From JAAYUK01 sp964392915 (GTDB lineage: Bacteria > Nitrospirota > Thermodesulfovibrionia > Thermodesulfovibrionales > Dissulfurispiraceae): a stretch of DNA of 50,563 nt. The notes beneath the pieces were generated by a model, which saw only the letters and a list, made by a program, of their open reading frames with translations, did no database searches and had not been told where the DNA came from. The translations under genes were made by a program, and so were the position numbers. Where the stretch lies: contig CAYMRS010000014.1 in NCBI GenBank assembly GCA_964392915.1, positions 1 to 50,563 of the forward strand. The letters are read 5' to 3'. Shown here piece after piece: positions 1-8,079 of the stretch (the first letter of the stretch is position 1; the number at the start of each line of letters is the position of its first letter).

Positions 1-2
1 TC

Positions 3-68
3 ATCGAACGGAACGGTCTCATCAGCTCGATTTTCAGCGGGTATAAATTTTTCGGGAAGCATCACTAA
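3..68 (+). CDS. [NiFe] hydrogenase b-type cytochrome subunit, C-terminal fragment
   Basis: Only the last 21 codons lie in the window; the frame opens at the left edge and stops with TAA at 66-68. The visible peptide contains ERNGLISSIFSGYKFFG. This resembles the conserved tail of HyaC/HoxZ/HydC-type cytochromes, where a D/E-rich helix end is followed by an S..S.I.GYR.F motif. Those proteins anchor uptake hydrogenases to the membrane and pass electrons to quinone. The next gene is a hydrogenase maturation protease that starts immediately after this stop, which is the usual order (small subunit, large subunit, cytochrome b, protease). The identification rests on a short match plus context. Confidence 0.62.
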   Translation: MERNGLISSIFSGYKFFGKHH

Positions 69-563
69 TTGACTATCGCTCTGATAGGCATTGGTAATGT
101 CCTCCTGCAGGACGAAAGGGTCGGGGTTCATGCTGTCGAGACCATCCGTGAGCGATTCTCATTCTCACCCGAGATTGAGATTCTGGATGGCGGGACGCTG
201 GGCCTCGACCTGCTTCCCTTTATCGAGAAGTTCGACAAGGTACTCTTCGCAGATGCCGTAGATTTTGGGAAGGAGCCGGGATATATCGGCGTGCTTGAAG
301 ATGATGAAATCCCAGCTATTCTCTATGTAAAGCTTTCTGTCCACCATGTCGGCCTTGCGGATCTCCTGTCTGTCGCCAAACTTACCGGAGTCCTGCCAAA
401 GAAAGTCTGTCTTGTTGGCATACAACCGCAGGACAGTGCATTTACCTTTGGCCTTGAACTTTCCGAGCAGGTAAATGATAAAATAGAGCAGTTTATTGAT
501 CAGGTCATCTCGAAGCTCCAGGAGTGGAATGTCCAATGTGTGTTGCGGTCCCCTCAAAAATAA
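69..563 (+). CDS. Hydrogenase maturation protease (HyaD/HybD/HupD family)
   Basis: This endopeptidase removes the C-terminal peptide of the [NiFe] hydrogenase large subunit after nickel insertion, in the cytoplasm. The 164-aa length is normal for the family. The N-terminus has GIGNVLLQDERVGV, and the three nickel-sensing ligands of E. coli HybD (E16, D62, H93) fall at exactly E16, D62 (FADAVD) and H93 (VHHVG). The start is TTG, directly abutting the stop of the cytochrome b fragment, so the gene is translationally coupled to the hydrogenase structural genes. Its last 28 nt overlap hypC. The dedicated partner hydrogenase lies off the left edge. Confidence 0.93.
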   Translation: MTIALIGIGNVLLQDERVGVHAVETIRERFSFSPEIEILDGGTLGLDLLPFIEKFDKVLFADAVDFGKEPGYIGVLEDDEIPAILYVKLSVHHVGLADLLSVAKLTGVLPKKVCLVGIQPQDSAFTFGLELSEQVNDKIEQFIDQVISKLQEWNVQCVLRSPQK

Positions 564-814
564 TCAGCATTGATAATATTCTCGCTACGGTAGATATCAT
601 GGGCGCGCGTCGTGATGTGAGCATTATCCTCGTCCCGGAAGACGTTGCTGTGGGCGATTATGTGCTGGTTCATGCCGGTTTTGCAATCAAGAAGATCGAC
701 GAGGCGGCGGCGCAGGAATCCATCAAGCTGATTCGCGAATATGAGGCGATGCTGGATCTGGCCGATGCTGAGGCAGAAGCACAGAACTGCGGTTTTCCTC
801 CCTCCAAAATATAG
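536..814 (+). CDS. hypC: Hydrogenase assembly chaperone HypC/HupF
   Basis: A 92-aa protein beginning MCVAVP. The family signature is MC[LIV]AVP, whose cysteine, exposed after Met removal, binds the Fe(CN)2CO precursor handed between HypD and the large subunit. An upstream in-frame GTG at 524 would add four residues ahead of that essential Cys, so I take ATG 536; AGGAG at 520-524 serves it. The gene overlaps the protease gene by 28 nt, forming one unit with the hydrogenase genes to the left. The remaining hyp genes are not in the window. A C-terminal acidic/Ala-rich tail follows the OB-like core. Confidence 0.93.
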   Translation: MCVAVPSKIISIDNILATVDIMGARRDVSIILVPEDVAVGDYVLVHAGFAIKKIDEAAAQESIKLIREYEAMLDLADAEAEAQNCGFPPSKI

Positions 815-928
815 CAGGCGACCGTGATTTTTTAGTGAACACAGGATAGCCCATTGCTGTGAAACCTCTTCTTCAGCGAGGCATTGTCATTTTTTTGGTT
901 AGCAAATGGATGTTCGGAGGAACCCCGC

Positions 929-1567
929 ATGCAGGCAGAACAGGTACTTGTTGTATCGCGTCAGCGAATCGCAGAGTATCTTGAACCGTGCCGTAAGGGC
1001 CTCATAACAGATGCGGACGCGGTGGCGGGGATTCTTGGCGCTGTTCACGCTGATGCTTTTTTCCTCGACCGACCTCTCGCCGAGCGGGACCCTTCGTTCA
1101 AACAAATTATTCCCTATGTCACGGTTTGCCGCCGCGACCTGATTCTGATGATTCTTCGGAAAAACAAGCAGAATGAACAGCGCCTTCACGACCTGTATTC
1201 AATCGGTCAGGGTGGACATATCAACCCGCTGCCGGGATTGGGCGGAGCTGAGCTTATCCGGGCTGAGCTTCAGCGGGAACTGCTTGAGGAAATCGCGCTC
1301 GGCCCTGACAGCTATAATCTTGCTCCCGTCGGCATTATCAACGATGATCACACTGAAGTGGGTTCCGTTCATCTTGGGCTGTGGTACCTAGCGGAAACCG
1401 CCCTGGTGGAGTTCAGCACCAACGAACCGGACAAGATAGAAGGCGCCTGGGTACAGCGGTGCGAAGTGCTCGCAAAATATGATAAACTGGAAACCTGGTC
1501 ACAGATTGTTGCAGACAGACTTTTGCGGAAGGAGCGTCCATGCCCTGGAGAGATCGCCTCATCATAG
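929..1567 (+). CDS. Nudix-like (MutT-type) predicted phosphoesterase
   Basis: A 212-aa protein. I chose ATG 929, preceded by GGAGG at 916-920, rather than the longer frame from 884, which begins without a site. Residues about 95-125 hold a near-canonical Nudix box: GGHIN, then a Glu, seven residues, then RELLEE. Nudix hydrolases cleave nucleoside diphosphate-X bonds; the catalytic Glu residues of REUXEE are present, but the leading Gly of the box is shifted. It resembles the MutT-like phosphoesterases that accept small nucleotide substrates. Substrate unknown. The 3' end overlaps pyrF by 28 nt, suggesting co-expression with pyrimidine synthesis. Confidence 0.78.
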   Translation: MQAEQVLVVSRQRIAEYLEPCRKGLITDADAVAGILGAVHADAFFLDRPLAERDPSFKQIIPYVTVCRRDLILMILRKNKQNEQRLHDLYSIGQGGHINPLPGLGGAELIRAELQRELLEEIALGPDSYNLAPVGIINDDHTEVGSVHLGLWYLAETALVEFSTNEPDKIEGAWVQRCEVLAKYDKLETWSQIVADRLLRKERPCPGEIASS

Positions 1568-2259
1568 CGCTTGATGTCAACACGGCAGATGCCGCTCTCG
1601 ACATTGTGGACCGTCTTGGCAGCGACGTTACAACATATAAGGTCGGGTTTGAGCTTTTTGTGTCCGCCGGTCCGGCAGTGGTGCAGAGCATCCATGAACG
1701 CGGAAAACGCATTTTCCTTGATCTGAAATACCACGATATTCCGAATACCGTTGCAAAAGCGGCAGTAGCTGCAACGCGCATGGGCGTGTTCATGTTCAAT
1801 ATGCACGCATCCGGCGGTCTTGATATGATGCAACGCACAGTTTCTGCAGTGAATGAGCTTTGTGCCGGGGAAGGGCTTTCGCGGCCGAAGATTATCGCGG
1901 TTACCATGCTTACCAGCATGACGAACGATGTCCTGAAAAACGAACTGACCATTAATCATACGGTCAAAACGCAGGTGCGCACCCTTGCGGTCCTGGCGCA
2001 GAAAGCCGGTCTTGATGGCGTGGTTGCGTCACCGCAGGAGACGGCGATGATTAAGGAGCAGTGCGGCCAACAGTTTCTTGTTGTAACTCCAGGCATTCGT
2101 CCTTCATGGAGCCCGCCTGATGACCAGCGTCGCACCGCAACCCCCCAAGAGGCGATTCGTGACGGTGCCGATTTCATCGTCATGGGACGTGCCATCATGA
2201 ACGCGGAGGATCCAGCCAAGGCGCTTGAGCTTGTTTCTCTTGAGATGCTGAGCGCGTAA
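1540..2259 (+). CDS. pyrF: Orotidine 5'-phosphate decarboxylase
   Basis: Catalyses the last step of de novo UMP synthesis, OMP to UMP plus CO2. The 239-aa protein carries the complete active-site set of class I PyrF: D12 in IIALDV, K34 in YKVG, and the D61/K63/D66 triad in FLDLKYHDIPNT. The C-terminal phosphate-binding segment is present as VTPGIRP and DFIVMGRAI. The start overlaps the preceding Nudix-like gene by 28 nt, with GGAG at 1530-1533 as ribosome binding site. Length and motifs are fully ordinary; this is a housekeeping gene. Confidence 0.97.
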   Translation: MPWRDRLIIALDVNTADAALDIVDRLGSDVTTYKVGFELFVSAGPAVVQSIHERGKRIFLDLKYHDIPNTVAKAAVAATRMGVFMFNMHASGGLDMMQRTVSAVNELCAGEGLSRPKIIAVTMLTSMTNDVLKNELTINHTVKTQVRTLAVLAQKAGLDGVVASPQETAMIKEQCGQQFLVVTPGIRPSWSPPDDQRRTATPQEAIRDGADFIVMGRAIMNAEDPAKALELVSLEMLSA

Positions 2260-2350
2260 TCCCGCCTCTTTTTTCCTTGCAGTGCGCAGACGTTTCGTTT
2301 TACAATTATGCGTTTATTGCCTTACCGAGCGAAGAAAGAGGGCTGACTTC

Positions 2351-3241
2351 GTGAAAATTCTCATCGCGCAACAACAATACAGCAGGACTGACAGGTCGCT
2401 TAGCCAATATCTGGAGGGCGACGGGCATGTCTGTGTCCTTGTCCACGAGGCTGCCGCTGTTGTCGATGAGATATATCGCGAAACCCCCGATATAATCCTT
2501 CTTTGCACCCGTCTGCATCAGCCAAGTTGCCGTCACATTCTCCAGAAGATAAAATCTGCCCCATCAACCCGGGACATCCCGGTCTTGTATCTTGCTCCCC
2601 GGAATGCGCTCCAGCATTTAAAGAGAGGCTATGAAAGCGGCATGTATGATTACATTTCTCTCCCGTGGTTTCCGGAAGAAGTGAGCGCCCGCCTTCGAAA
2701 CATCCAACATGTGTCTGACAAGGCGCGGGAGCTTGAAGGACTGCTGGTGCGTGATTACCTTACCGGTGCGTACAACAGAAAATATTTCATGGAGCGCTTT
2801 CAGGAAGAGTCGACCTGGGCGCACCGGCATGGTGAGCCCATCTCCGTTGTGATGGTTGACATCGATTTTTTCAAGAAGGTCAATGATACCTACGGTCACT
2901 GTACGGGTGACCACGTTTTGCAGCAAGTGAGCGCACTGATTGGTTCACGGATTCGCCCCAGCGATCTTGCAGCTCGGTATGGCGGTGAGGAGTTCATTGT
3001 TCTGATGTCGAACACCCCGGCTGAAGTCGCATATGGTGTTGCGGAATCGCTCCGGCAGGCAGTTGCCGAGAATGAGTTTTACTCTGAAAAGCGGCTGCCT
3101 CTTTCCGTTACGATTAGTGCCGGTGTCGCAACATTTCATGGCGAGCCTGAAGTGACGGTCGACAACATTCTGGGCCGTGCCGATGCCTGCCTGTACCGGG
3201 CGAAAGAATCCGGCCGCAACCGCGTCGTGTGCGCAGCTTAA
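2351..3241 (+). CDS. Diguanylate cyclase with degenerate receiver domain
   Basis: A 296-aa protein from GTG 2351, which has AGAGGG at 2337-2342; the frame stays open upstream to 2282 but without a site. Residues 1-125 have the fold pattern of a response-regulator receiver, but the phospho-acceptor Asp after the third beta strand is Cys52 (PDIILLC), the acidic pair near residue 8 is Gln-Gln, and the conserved Lys is missing. It should not be phosphorylated. Residues about 140-296 are a GGDEF domain with the active GGEEF motif at 211-215 and an intact inhibitory RxxD site (RPSD, 202-205). It therefore probably makes c-di-GMP with product feedback. Monocistronic by spacing. Confidence 0.9.
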   Translation: MKILIAQQQYSRTDRSLSQYLEGDGHVCVLVHEAAAVVDEIYRETPDIILLCTRLHQPSCRHILQKIKSAPSTRDIPVLYLAPRNALQHLKRGYESGMYDYISLPWFPEEVSARLRNIQHVSDKARELEGLLVRDYLTGAYNRKYFMERFQEESTWAHRHGEPISVVMVDIDFFKKVNDTYGHCTGDHVLQQVSALIGSRIRPSDLAARYGGEEFIVLMSNTPAEVAYGVAESLRQAVAENEFYSEKRLPLSVTISAGVATFHGEPEVTVDNILGRADACLYRAKESGRNRVVCAA

Positions 3242-3322
3242 GCACCTTTGCAGATTCAGAGTGCTTCTGTTAACATTAGACTTATGCCTGCATAGCGCAC
3301 GATACATGCTACCATACCTTTC

Positions 3323-3361
3323 CCCCGCGTTTCCCTTGCAGAGCCTGCTCTGCGCGCGGGG
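3323..3361 (+). other. Compound hairpin upstream of resB
   Basis: CCCCGCG at 3323-3329 pairs with CGCGGGG at 3355-3361. Nested inside is a perfect GCAGAG/CTCTGC stem (3338-3343 with 3348-3353). No T-tract follows, so it is not a standard terminator. It ends 24 nt before the resB start, inside the probable 5' leader. Role unknown. Confidence 0.5.
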
Positions 3362-3384
3362 ATCCCATGCTGAAGGAGACAGAT

Positions 3385-4827
3385 GTGGCGGAAAATATAT
3401 CTCAGAAATCATCAATTGTTGATCGCATATGGAGCGGCCTCGCTTCCATCAAGCTGGCGGTCATCGTTTTTGCGCTGATATCACTCACCTCGATTATCGG
3501 TACGCTTCTTGAACAGAATGGTAATCCGGAAAAGAACCTGAAGGTCGTGGCAAAGTTCGTCGGAACGTCGGCTGCGCCAAAAGCATTCGCTCTTCTGGAT
3601 GGGCTCGGCTTTACGGACATGTATCACGCATGGTGGTTTGTCGGATTGCTCTATCTTTTTGCGGCAAACCTTATCGTCTGTTCTCTTGAGCGTCTTCCCA
3701 ATGCATGGAAGCTGGTGCGCCAACCGATACAGGCACTGCCTGCCGACAGGGTCGCTTTGATGCCGTTCCGGCGGGAAGCTGTGGTGAAGGGCAGCGGTGA
3801 CAAGGCGATTGCCGAAGTCGAGGCGGCCCTTCGCAAGGAAGGGTTTCATGCTGCGCGGGTCGAGTCCGACGGGGTTGTTCAGTTCTTCGCTGAAAAAGGG
3901 CGTTACAGCCGCCTTGGTGTATACATGACCCACCTCAGCATCATCATTATTTTTGCGGGTGCTTTAGTTGGCATGAAGTACGGGTTCAATGCACATCTGA
4001 ATCTGCTCGAGGGAACGACATCTGCGGTTGCCTATATTGGGGAGGGCAAGGAAATTCCGCTTGGCTTTGAATTGCAGTGCGATGATTTCAACGTCGATTT
4101 TTATGACAAGTCAGATACGCCTAAGAGTTTTAAAAGCCGGCTGACCGTACTCGAAAACGGCCGGCCTGTGCAGATTGACGGCAAGGCGACCCATGATATT
4201 GAGGTCAATCGTCCTCTCCGATATAAGGGCGTTACGTTCTATCAGTCGAGTTACGGTTTTGCGCCCAATCGCGATTCACTTTTCAAGTTTGTGATTGTCG
4301 GCAAGAACGGAAAAATAGAGGCGGTATCTCTGAAGTTCGGCGAAGCGTTTACTATTCCTGGCACGTCTGTTACGGGAACGGTCGCTGATTTTAGCCCGGC
4401 TATCGCTGTTGACGAATCCAACAGGCTCTTTACGTATGCGGAGAGCATGAATAACCCTGCCGTCTTTGTTGAGTTCAGCGAGCAGGGCAAGCCGAAATAC
4501 AAACAGTGGATTCTGAAAAGATTACCTGAAACCTGGGCTTTTCCTGACGGTACTGTTGAATTTCAGGACCTCTGGGGCGCGCAGTATACCGGCCTGCAGG
4601 TTCGGAAGGACCCGGGTGTGGGCATTGTTTATGCCGGTTGCCTTATCATGGCGCTTGGTCTTTATATTGCCTTCTTTATGTCCCATGTACGCATCTGGGT
4701 GCTTCTTCGTGAGGAGCGCGGCATCACGCGCTTGATGATAACAGGTTCTTCGAGCAAGAACCGGATTGCATTTGAAGGAAAAATCGAGCGGCTGGCGCAG
4801 GCACTGTCTGCGAAAGATTCCGCTTAG
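3385..4827 (+). CDS. resB: Cytochrome c biogenesis protein ResB
   Basis: ResB works with CcsB/CcsA in system II cytochrome c maturation, moving heme across the inner membrane and attaching it to CXXCH apocytochromes. I start at GTG 3385 because AAGGAG (3373-3378) sits 6 nt upstream; an ATG at 3367 in the same frame would place that site inside the gene. About 480 aa. The expected four membrane segments are visible near residues 25-48, 75-100, 180-205 and 415-440, with a large extracytoplasmic domain between the third and fourth. The ccsB gene follows after 23 nt, the canonical pair. An anaerobe needing this system makes c-type cytochromes. Confidence 0.93.
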   Translation: MAENISQKSSIVDRIWSGLASIKLAVIVFALISLTSIIGTLLEQNGNPEKNLKVVAKFVGTSAAPKAFALLDGLGFTDMYHAWWFVGLLYLFAANLIVCSLERLPNAWKLVRQPIQALPADRVALMPFRREAVVKGSGDKAIAEVEAALRKEGFHAARVESDGVVQFFAEKGRYSRLGVYMTHLSIIIIFAGALVGMKYGFNAHLNLLEGTTSAVAYIGEGKEIPLGFELQCDDFNVDFYDKSDTPKSFKSRLTVLENGRPVQIDGKATHDIEVNRPLRYKGVTFYQSSYGFAPNRDSLFKFVIVGKNGKIEAVSLKFGEAFTIPGTSVTGTVADFSPAIAVDESNRLFTYAESMNNPAVFVEFSEQGKPKYKQWILKRLPETWAFPDGTVEFQDLWGAQYTGLQVRKDPGVGIVYAGCLIMALGLYIAFFMSHVRIWVLLREERGITRLMITGSSSKNRIAFEGKIERLAQALSAKDSA

Positions 4828-4850
4828 CCGTTTATCGGAGGACGACTGGT

Positions 4851-5942
4851 ATGGACAGCTCTCTTTTCTTTGGTCTCTCAAGCATTGCCTATATTCTAGC
4901 GATGATTTGCTATATAGCCTATATCGTATTCCGCACGCCAACGGTAGGCCTGATAGCTACCATCATCACCATCTTCGGTTTTGTCTCTCACACGCTTGCC
5001 TTTTCCATCCGATGGAAAGAGTTTGCTGACATCGGCGGCATGGGGTTCATGCGAGCTGTCCCTCTGACGAACCTGTATGAGTCTCTCATTTTTTTCGTCT
5101 GGTGCATCATCCTGGGCTACCTGATAATCGAGTGGAAATACAAAAACCGCTCTTTCGGTGCTTTCATCACCCCGATTGCCGGCATGATCATGGCATTCAT
5201 CGATATCTCCGGAATTTCCAAGGATATTCATCCGCTCATACCGGCACTTCAGAGCAACTGGCTACTTGCGCATGTTACGATGAGCTTTCTTGCGTATGCC
5301 GGCTTTGCGATTTCCTTTGCGACTGCCATTATGTATCTGGCGCTCTCTGCTGACGAAAAGCAGCGCACGTCATGGCCGTATCTATTCTGGACGATATCAT
5401 TTGGGCTTTTTTCTTCGATTCTGATTGCAATGGCGCTCGATTTCATATCGTTCAAGATTGTCGGCAGGGGTGCGGAATCGTTTATCAAGAACTATCTGTT
5501 CAAGGCGTCGTTCAGGAACTCGTCCGGCGCGGTTGTTGCGCTGAGTTATGCGGCACTGGCCGCGTTTGTCTTTATGGTCTGGCGGTTTGGTTATGTGGTG
5601 AAACGCGCAATCAGCGCATTTTCGCTTGATGCTGACACTCTTGATGAACTGACGTACAAATGCATCGCCATCGGATTTCCTGTTTTCACCCTCGGCGGCC
5701 TTATTTTTGGCGCTATCTGGGCAGACCAGGCCTGGGGTCGGTACTGGAGCTGGGATCCGAAAGAGACCTGGTCGCTGATAACCTGGTTTGTTTACGCTTT
5801 TTTCCTGCATGCCCGCCACATGCGCGGATGGCGAGGCGATAAAATAGCGGCTGTTGCGGTCATAGGATTCGTCTCAACGATATTCACCTATCTTGGCGTG
5901 AATCTCCTGCTCAGCGGTCTGCATTCATACGGCGGCCTGTAG
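4851..5942 (+). CDS. ccsB: Cytochrome c biogenesis protein CcsB/CcsA (heme handling)
   Basis: The 363-aa polytopic partner of ResB. It has at least eight hydrophobic segments and the hallmark WWD domain near residues 300-312 (WGRYWSWDPKETW), which binds heme on the periplasmic side during transfer to apocytochrome c. Conserved His residues flank the domain (FFLHARHMRGW after it). The start is ATG 4851 with GGAGG just upstream. The gene lies 23 nt behind resB and is co-transcribed with it. Naming varies: the CcsA/ResC family of chloroplasts and Gram-positives is the same fold. Confidence 0.94.
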   Translation: MDSSLFFGLSSIAYILAMICYIAYIVFRTPTVGLIATIITIFGFVSHTLAFSIRWKEFADIGGMGFMRAVPLTNLYESLIFFVWCIILGYLIIEWKYKNRSFGAFITPIAGMIMAFIDISGISKDIHPLIPALQSNWLLAHVTMSFLAYAGFAISFATAIMYLALSADEKQRTSWPYLFWTISFGLFSSILIAMALDFISFKIVGRGAESFIKNYLFKASFRNSSGAVVALSYAALAAFVFMVWRFGYVVKRAISAFSLDADTLDELTYKCIAIGFPVFTLGGLIFGAIWADQAWGRYWSWDPKETWSLITWFVYAFFLHARHMRGWRGDKIAAVAVIGFVSTIFTYLGVNLLLSGLHSYGGL

Positions 5943-5971
5943 AACGGGAATTTGAACTCAGGAGAAAGCGA

Positions 5972-6070
5972 ATGCAGAAGGAAAAAATAAGGCAAGTTTT
6001 TTTCCTGGTGCTTGGGCCTTCTGGTTGCCAAGTTCCATCTCCTCTGAATATATGCTTATTCTCGGAATAG
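5972..6070 (+). CDS. Possible 32-aa leader ORF overlapping tsaD start
   Basis: ATG 5972 is preceded by a good AGGAG site (5960-5964), while tsaD itself has none. The frame encodes 32 residues and stops at 6068-6070, running 19 nt past the tsaD ATG (6052) in another frame. The predicted peptide starts MQKEKIRQ and then is hydrophobic. The arrangement suits translational coupling, with ribosomes finishing here re-initiating at tsaD. I do not recognise the peptide and it may not be functional in itself. Confidence 0.3.
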   Translation: MQKEKIRQVFFLVLGPSGCQVPSPLNICLFSE

Positions 6071-7077
6071 ACACATCCTGTGACGACACCTCTGCCGCGG
6101 TAGTCCGTAACGGCAGGGAGATTGTCTCGAATATCGTCTCCTCTCAGACGGAAATCCACCAGAAATATGGCGGCATCGTTCCAGAGCTTGCCTCACGCCG
6201 CCACAGCGAAATGATCTGGCCCGTGGTGCAGGAAGCGTTTTCCGCAGCCGGAATCGGGCTGGATGACCTGACGGCTATCGCGGTCTGTCATGGCCCCGGG
6301 CTTATCGGTTCGCTGCTCATCGGCTGCGGCTTTGCCAAAGCCGTCAGTTTTGCCTGCGAAGTTCCGCTCGTTGCGGTGAATCACCTTGAAGGACACATTT
6401 TCGCCGCATTTCTGGAGGAGCGTGCACCGGACTTTCCCTTTCTTGCCCTGATTGTCTCCGGCGGCCACACAAGTCTCTATCGTGTGGAGTCGTTCGGTGT
6501 GTATTTTGAACTCGGCAGAACACGCGATGATGCGGCAGGAGAAGCATATGACAAGGTTTCTAAGCTGCTCGGAAAGAGCTATCCCGGCGGTCCGGTCATA
6601 GATCGCCTTGCCCGTGAAGGCAATCCGAAAGCATTTGATTTCCCGCGTGCCTATCTGCCGGACTCGTTCGATTTCAGCTTCAGCGGCGTGAAAACCGCAG
6701 TGCGCAACCGGATTCACAGGACGAAGCAAAAAGAACAAGGTGAGCTGAGCGAAACTTTCGTCCGCGATATCGCTGCGTCATTCCAGGCAGCCGTTGTTGA
6801 TGTGCTGGTAAGGAAGGTAGAATGGGCGATCGAGCAGAAGCATATCCCAAGGGTCGTTCTCTCAGGCGGTGTGGCGGCCAACAGTGCGCTTCGGTTCCGC
6901 ATGCAGCAGATGACATCAGAACGAGATGTCGCATTGTACATGCCTTCCATACGTCTCTGTGCTGACAACGCGGCCATGATTGCGGCTGCGGGATATCACC
7001 ATTATCTTGCCGGCGAGCGGGCGCCGCTGACGCTGAACGCGAAGGCGTGCATGCCTTTGGGCAAGGCGGAAGTGTAA
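6052..7077 (+). CDS. tsaD: tRNA N6-adenosine threonylcarbamoyltransferase
   Basis: TsaD transfers the threonylcarbamoyl group to A37 of ANN-decoding tRNAs, working with TsaB, TsaE and TsaC. The 341-aa protein starts MLILGIDTSCDDT, the standard N-terminus; a TTG at 6025 would add nine unlikely residues. The metal ligands H111 and H115 (NHLEGHIFAAF) match E. coli numbering. The ATP-binding ASKHA motifs appear as IVSGGHTSL, DDAAGEAYDKV and LSGGVAANSALR. No obvious ribosome binding site precedes the ATG, but a short ORF with a strong site overlaps it. Essential housekeeping function. Confidence 0.97.
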   Translation: MLILGIDTSCDDTSAAVVRNGREIVSNIVSSQTEIHQKYGGIVPELASRRHSEMIWPVVQEAFSAAGIGLDDLTAIAVCHGPGLIGSLLIGCGFAKAVSFACEVPLVAVNHLEGHIFAAFLEERAPDFPFLALIVSGGHTSLYRVESFGVYFELGRTRDDAAGEAYDKVSKLLGKSYPGGPVIDRLAREGNPKAFDFPRAYLPDSFDFSFSGVKTAVRNRIHRTKQKEQGELSETFVRDIAASFQAAVVDVLVRKVEWAIEQKHIPRVVLSGGVAANSALRFRMQQMTSERDVALYMPSIRLCADNAAMIAAAGYHHYLAGERAPLTLNAKACMPLGKAEV

Positions 7078-7218
7078 AGTGAGCAGCAGGAAGCGCAACG
7101 CTGAATTCAGAATCCAGAACTCGATATTCAGGAGTAAGGCGACGACTGGAACATTCTCTCAACCAAATGAAGACGGTTTTTTCAGAGTGTTTCCTTTTGA
7201 CCGGAGAAGGAGGGTTTT

Positions 7219-7707
7219 ATGCTGATTGGGGTTATGTCTGATACTCACGATCATCTCGACAATATCAGAAAGGCACTTGCGCTGTTTGAGGCCCGAGGGG
7301 TTCAGCATATTCTTCACGCCGGAGACTTCACCTCCCCATTTACCTATCGCGCACTGAAGAACTTTCAGGGAGGCTTCACTGCTATCTTCGGCAATAACGA
7401 CGGCGATCGCGTCCTGATTAAGCAAATGTTTGGCGAATCGGTGCATCCTCAACCGTATGTCTTCAGCCTTGCCGACCGGCGTATCGTCATGATGCATGAG
7501 CACCATGTCGCCGATTCACTGGCAGCAAGCGGACACTACGATATCGTCATTTATGGGCACACTCACGAGCCGGTCATCAGGCAGGTCGGCGGCACGCTTG
7601 TTGTCAATCCCGGAGAAGTATGCGGCTGGCTTTATGGCAGGCCGACCGTTGCGGTTGCAGACCTAGCGGAGTTGAAGGCCGAGATTCTACAGATAGCTGA
7701 GGCATGA
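7219..7707 (+). CDS. Metallophosphodiesterase, YfcE/MJ0936 family
   Basis: A 162-aa calcineurin-like phosphoesterase. The metal-binding motifs are all present in order: DTH (D8, H10), GDF near residue 35, GNND near 58, an MMHEH segment near 94 and GHTHEP near 114. Family members hydrolyse simple phosphodiesters and possibly 2',3'-cyclic nucleotides, with Mn or Ni in the site; the physiological substrate is usually unknown. The start has GGAGGG immediately upstream. The 141-nt gap before it holds no recognisable feature, and the gene appears to be on its own. Confidence 0.92.
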   Translation: MLIGVMSDTHDHLDNIRKALALFEARGVQHILHAGDFTSPFTYRALKNFQGGFTAIFGNNDGDRVLIKQMFGESVHPQPYVFSLADRRIVMMHEHHVADSLAASGHYDIVIYGHTHEPVIRQVGGTLVVNPGEVCGWLYGRPTVAVADLAELKAEILQIAEA

Positions 7708-7771
7708 AAGAAAACATCCCCCAGTGTTTGGATTGTATGAAAATCGTTTCTATTGGGCAGTAGTAATCCGA

Positions 7772-7952
7772 AAATTGTCATCAGGCAAGGCTGGACCTTC
7801 GGTTCCGCTCATTCTCGGACGGCGTCCAGACCGTCCTCCGAGGTATTCGCCTTGCACGCACATCCTGTACGTGCCTCTTCACCGAATAAATCCGCTCCAC
7901 TCGTATGTCCAGCCTTGCTTTGCAGGCTTTGGCAATTCTCCAATGACAATTC
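7772..7952. repeat. Inverted-repeat region, possible MITE-like remnant
   Basis: This gene-free stretch (7708-8079) has perfect 12-bp inverted repeats, GCAAGGCTGGAC at 7786-7797 and GTCCAGCCTTGC at 7907-7918. They are flanked by a second inverted pair, ATTGTCAT (7776-7783) and ATGACAAT (7943-7950). Between them lies a GGACGG/CCGTCC hairpin (7817-7836). A related 21-bp sequence, TGACAATTC followed by YGGGGYAA, occurs at 7944 and again at 9102, so direct copies bracket the radical SAM gene at 8080-8955. No transposase is nearby. A decayed mobile element is plausible but unproven. Confidence 0.42.
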
Positions 7953-8079
7953 CGGGGCAATGATTATGAGCGCAGCGATATTGCTGGCTGAAGAATTTGA
8001 GAGAGGTGATCGGTCACATCGACTTGAAACGAAGAGCCGTTTCAGCCTCTGTCAGACATGACAGATTGGAGCCTTTTAA

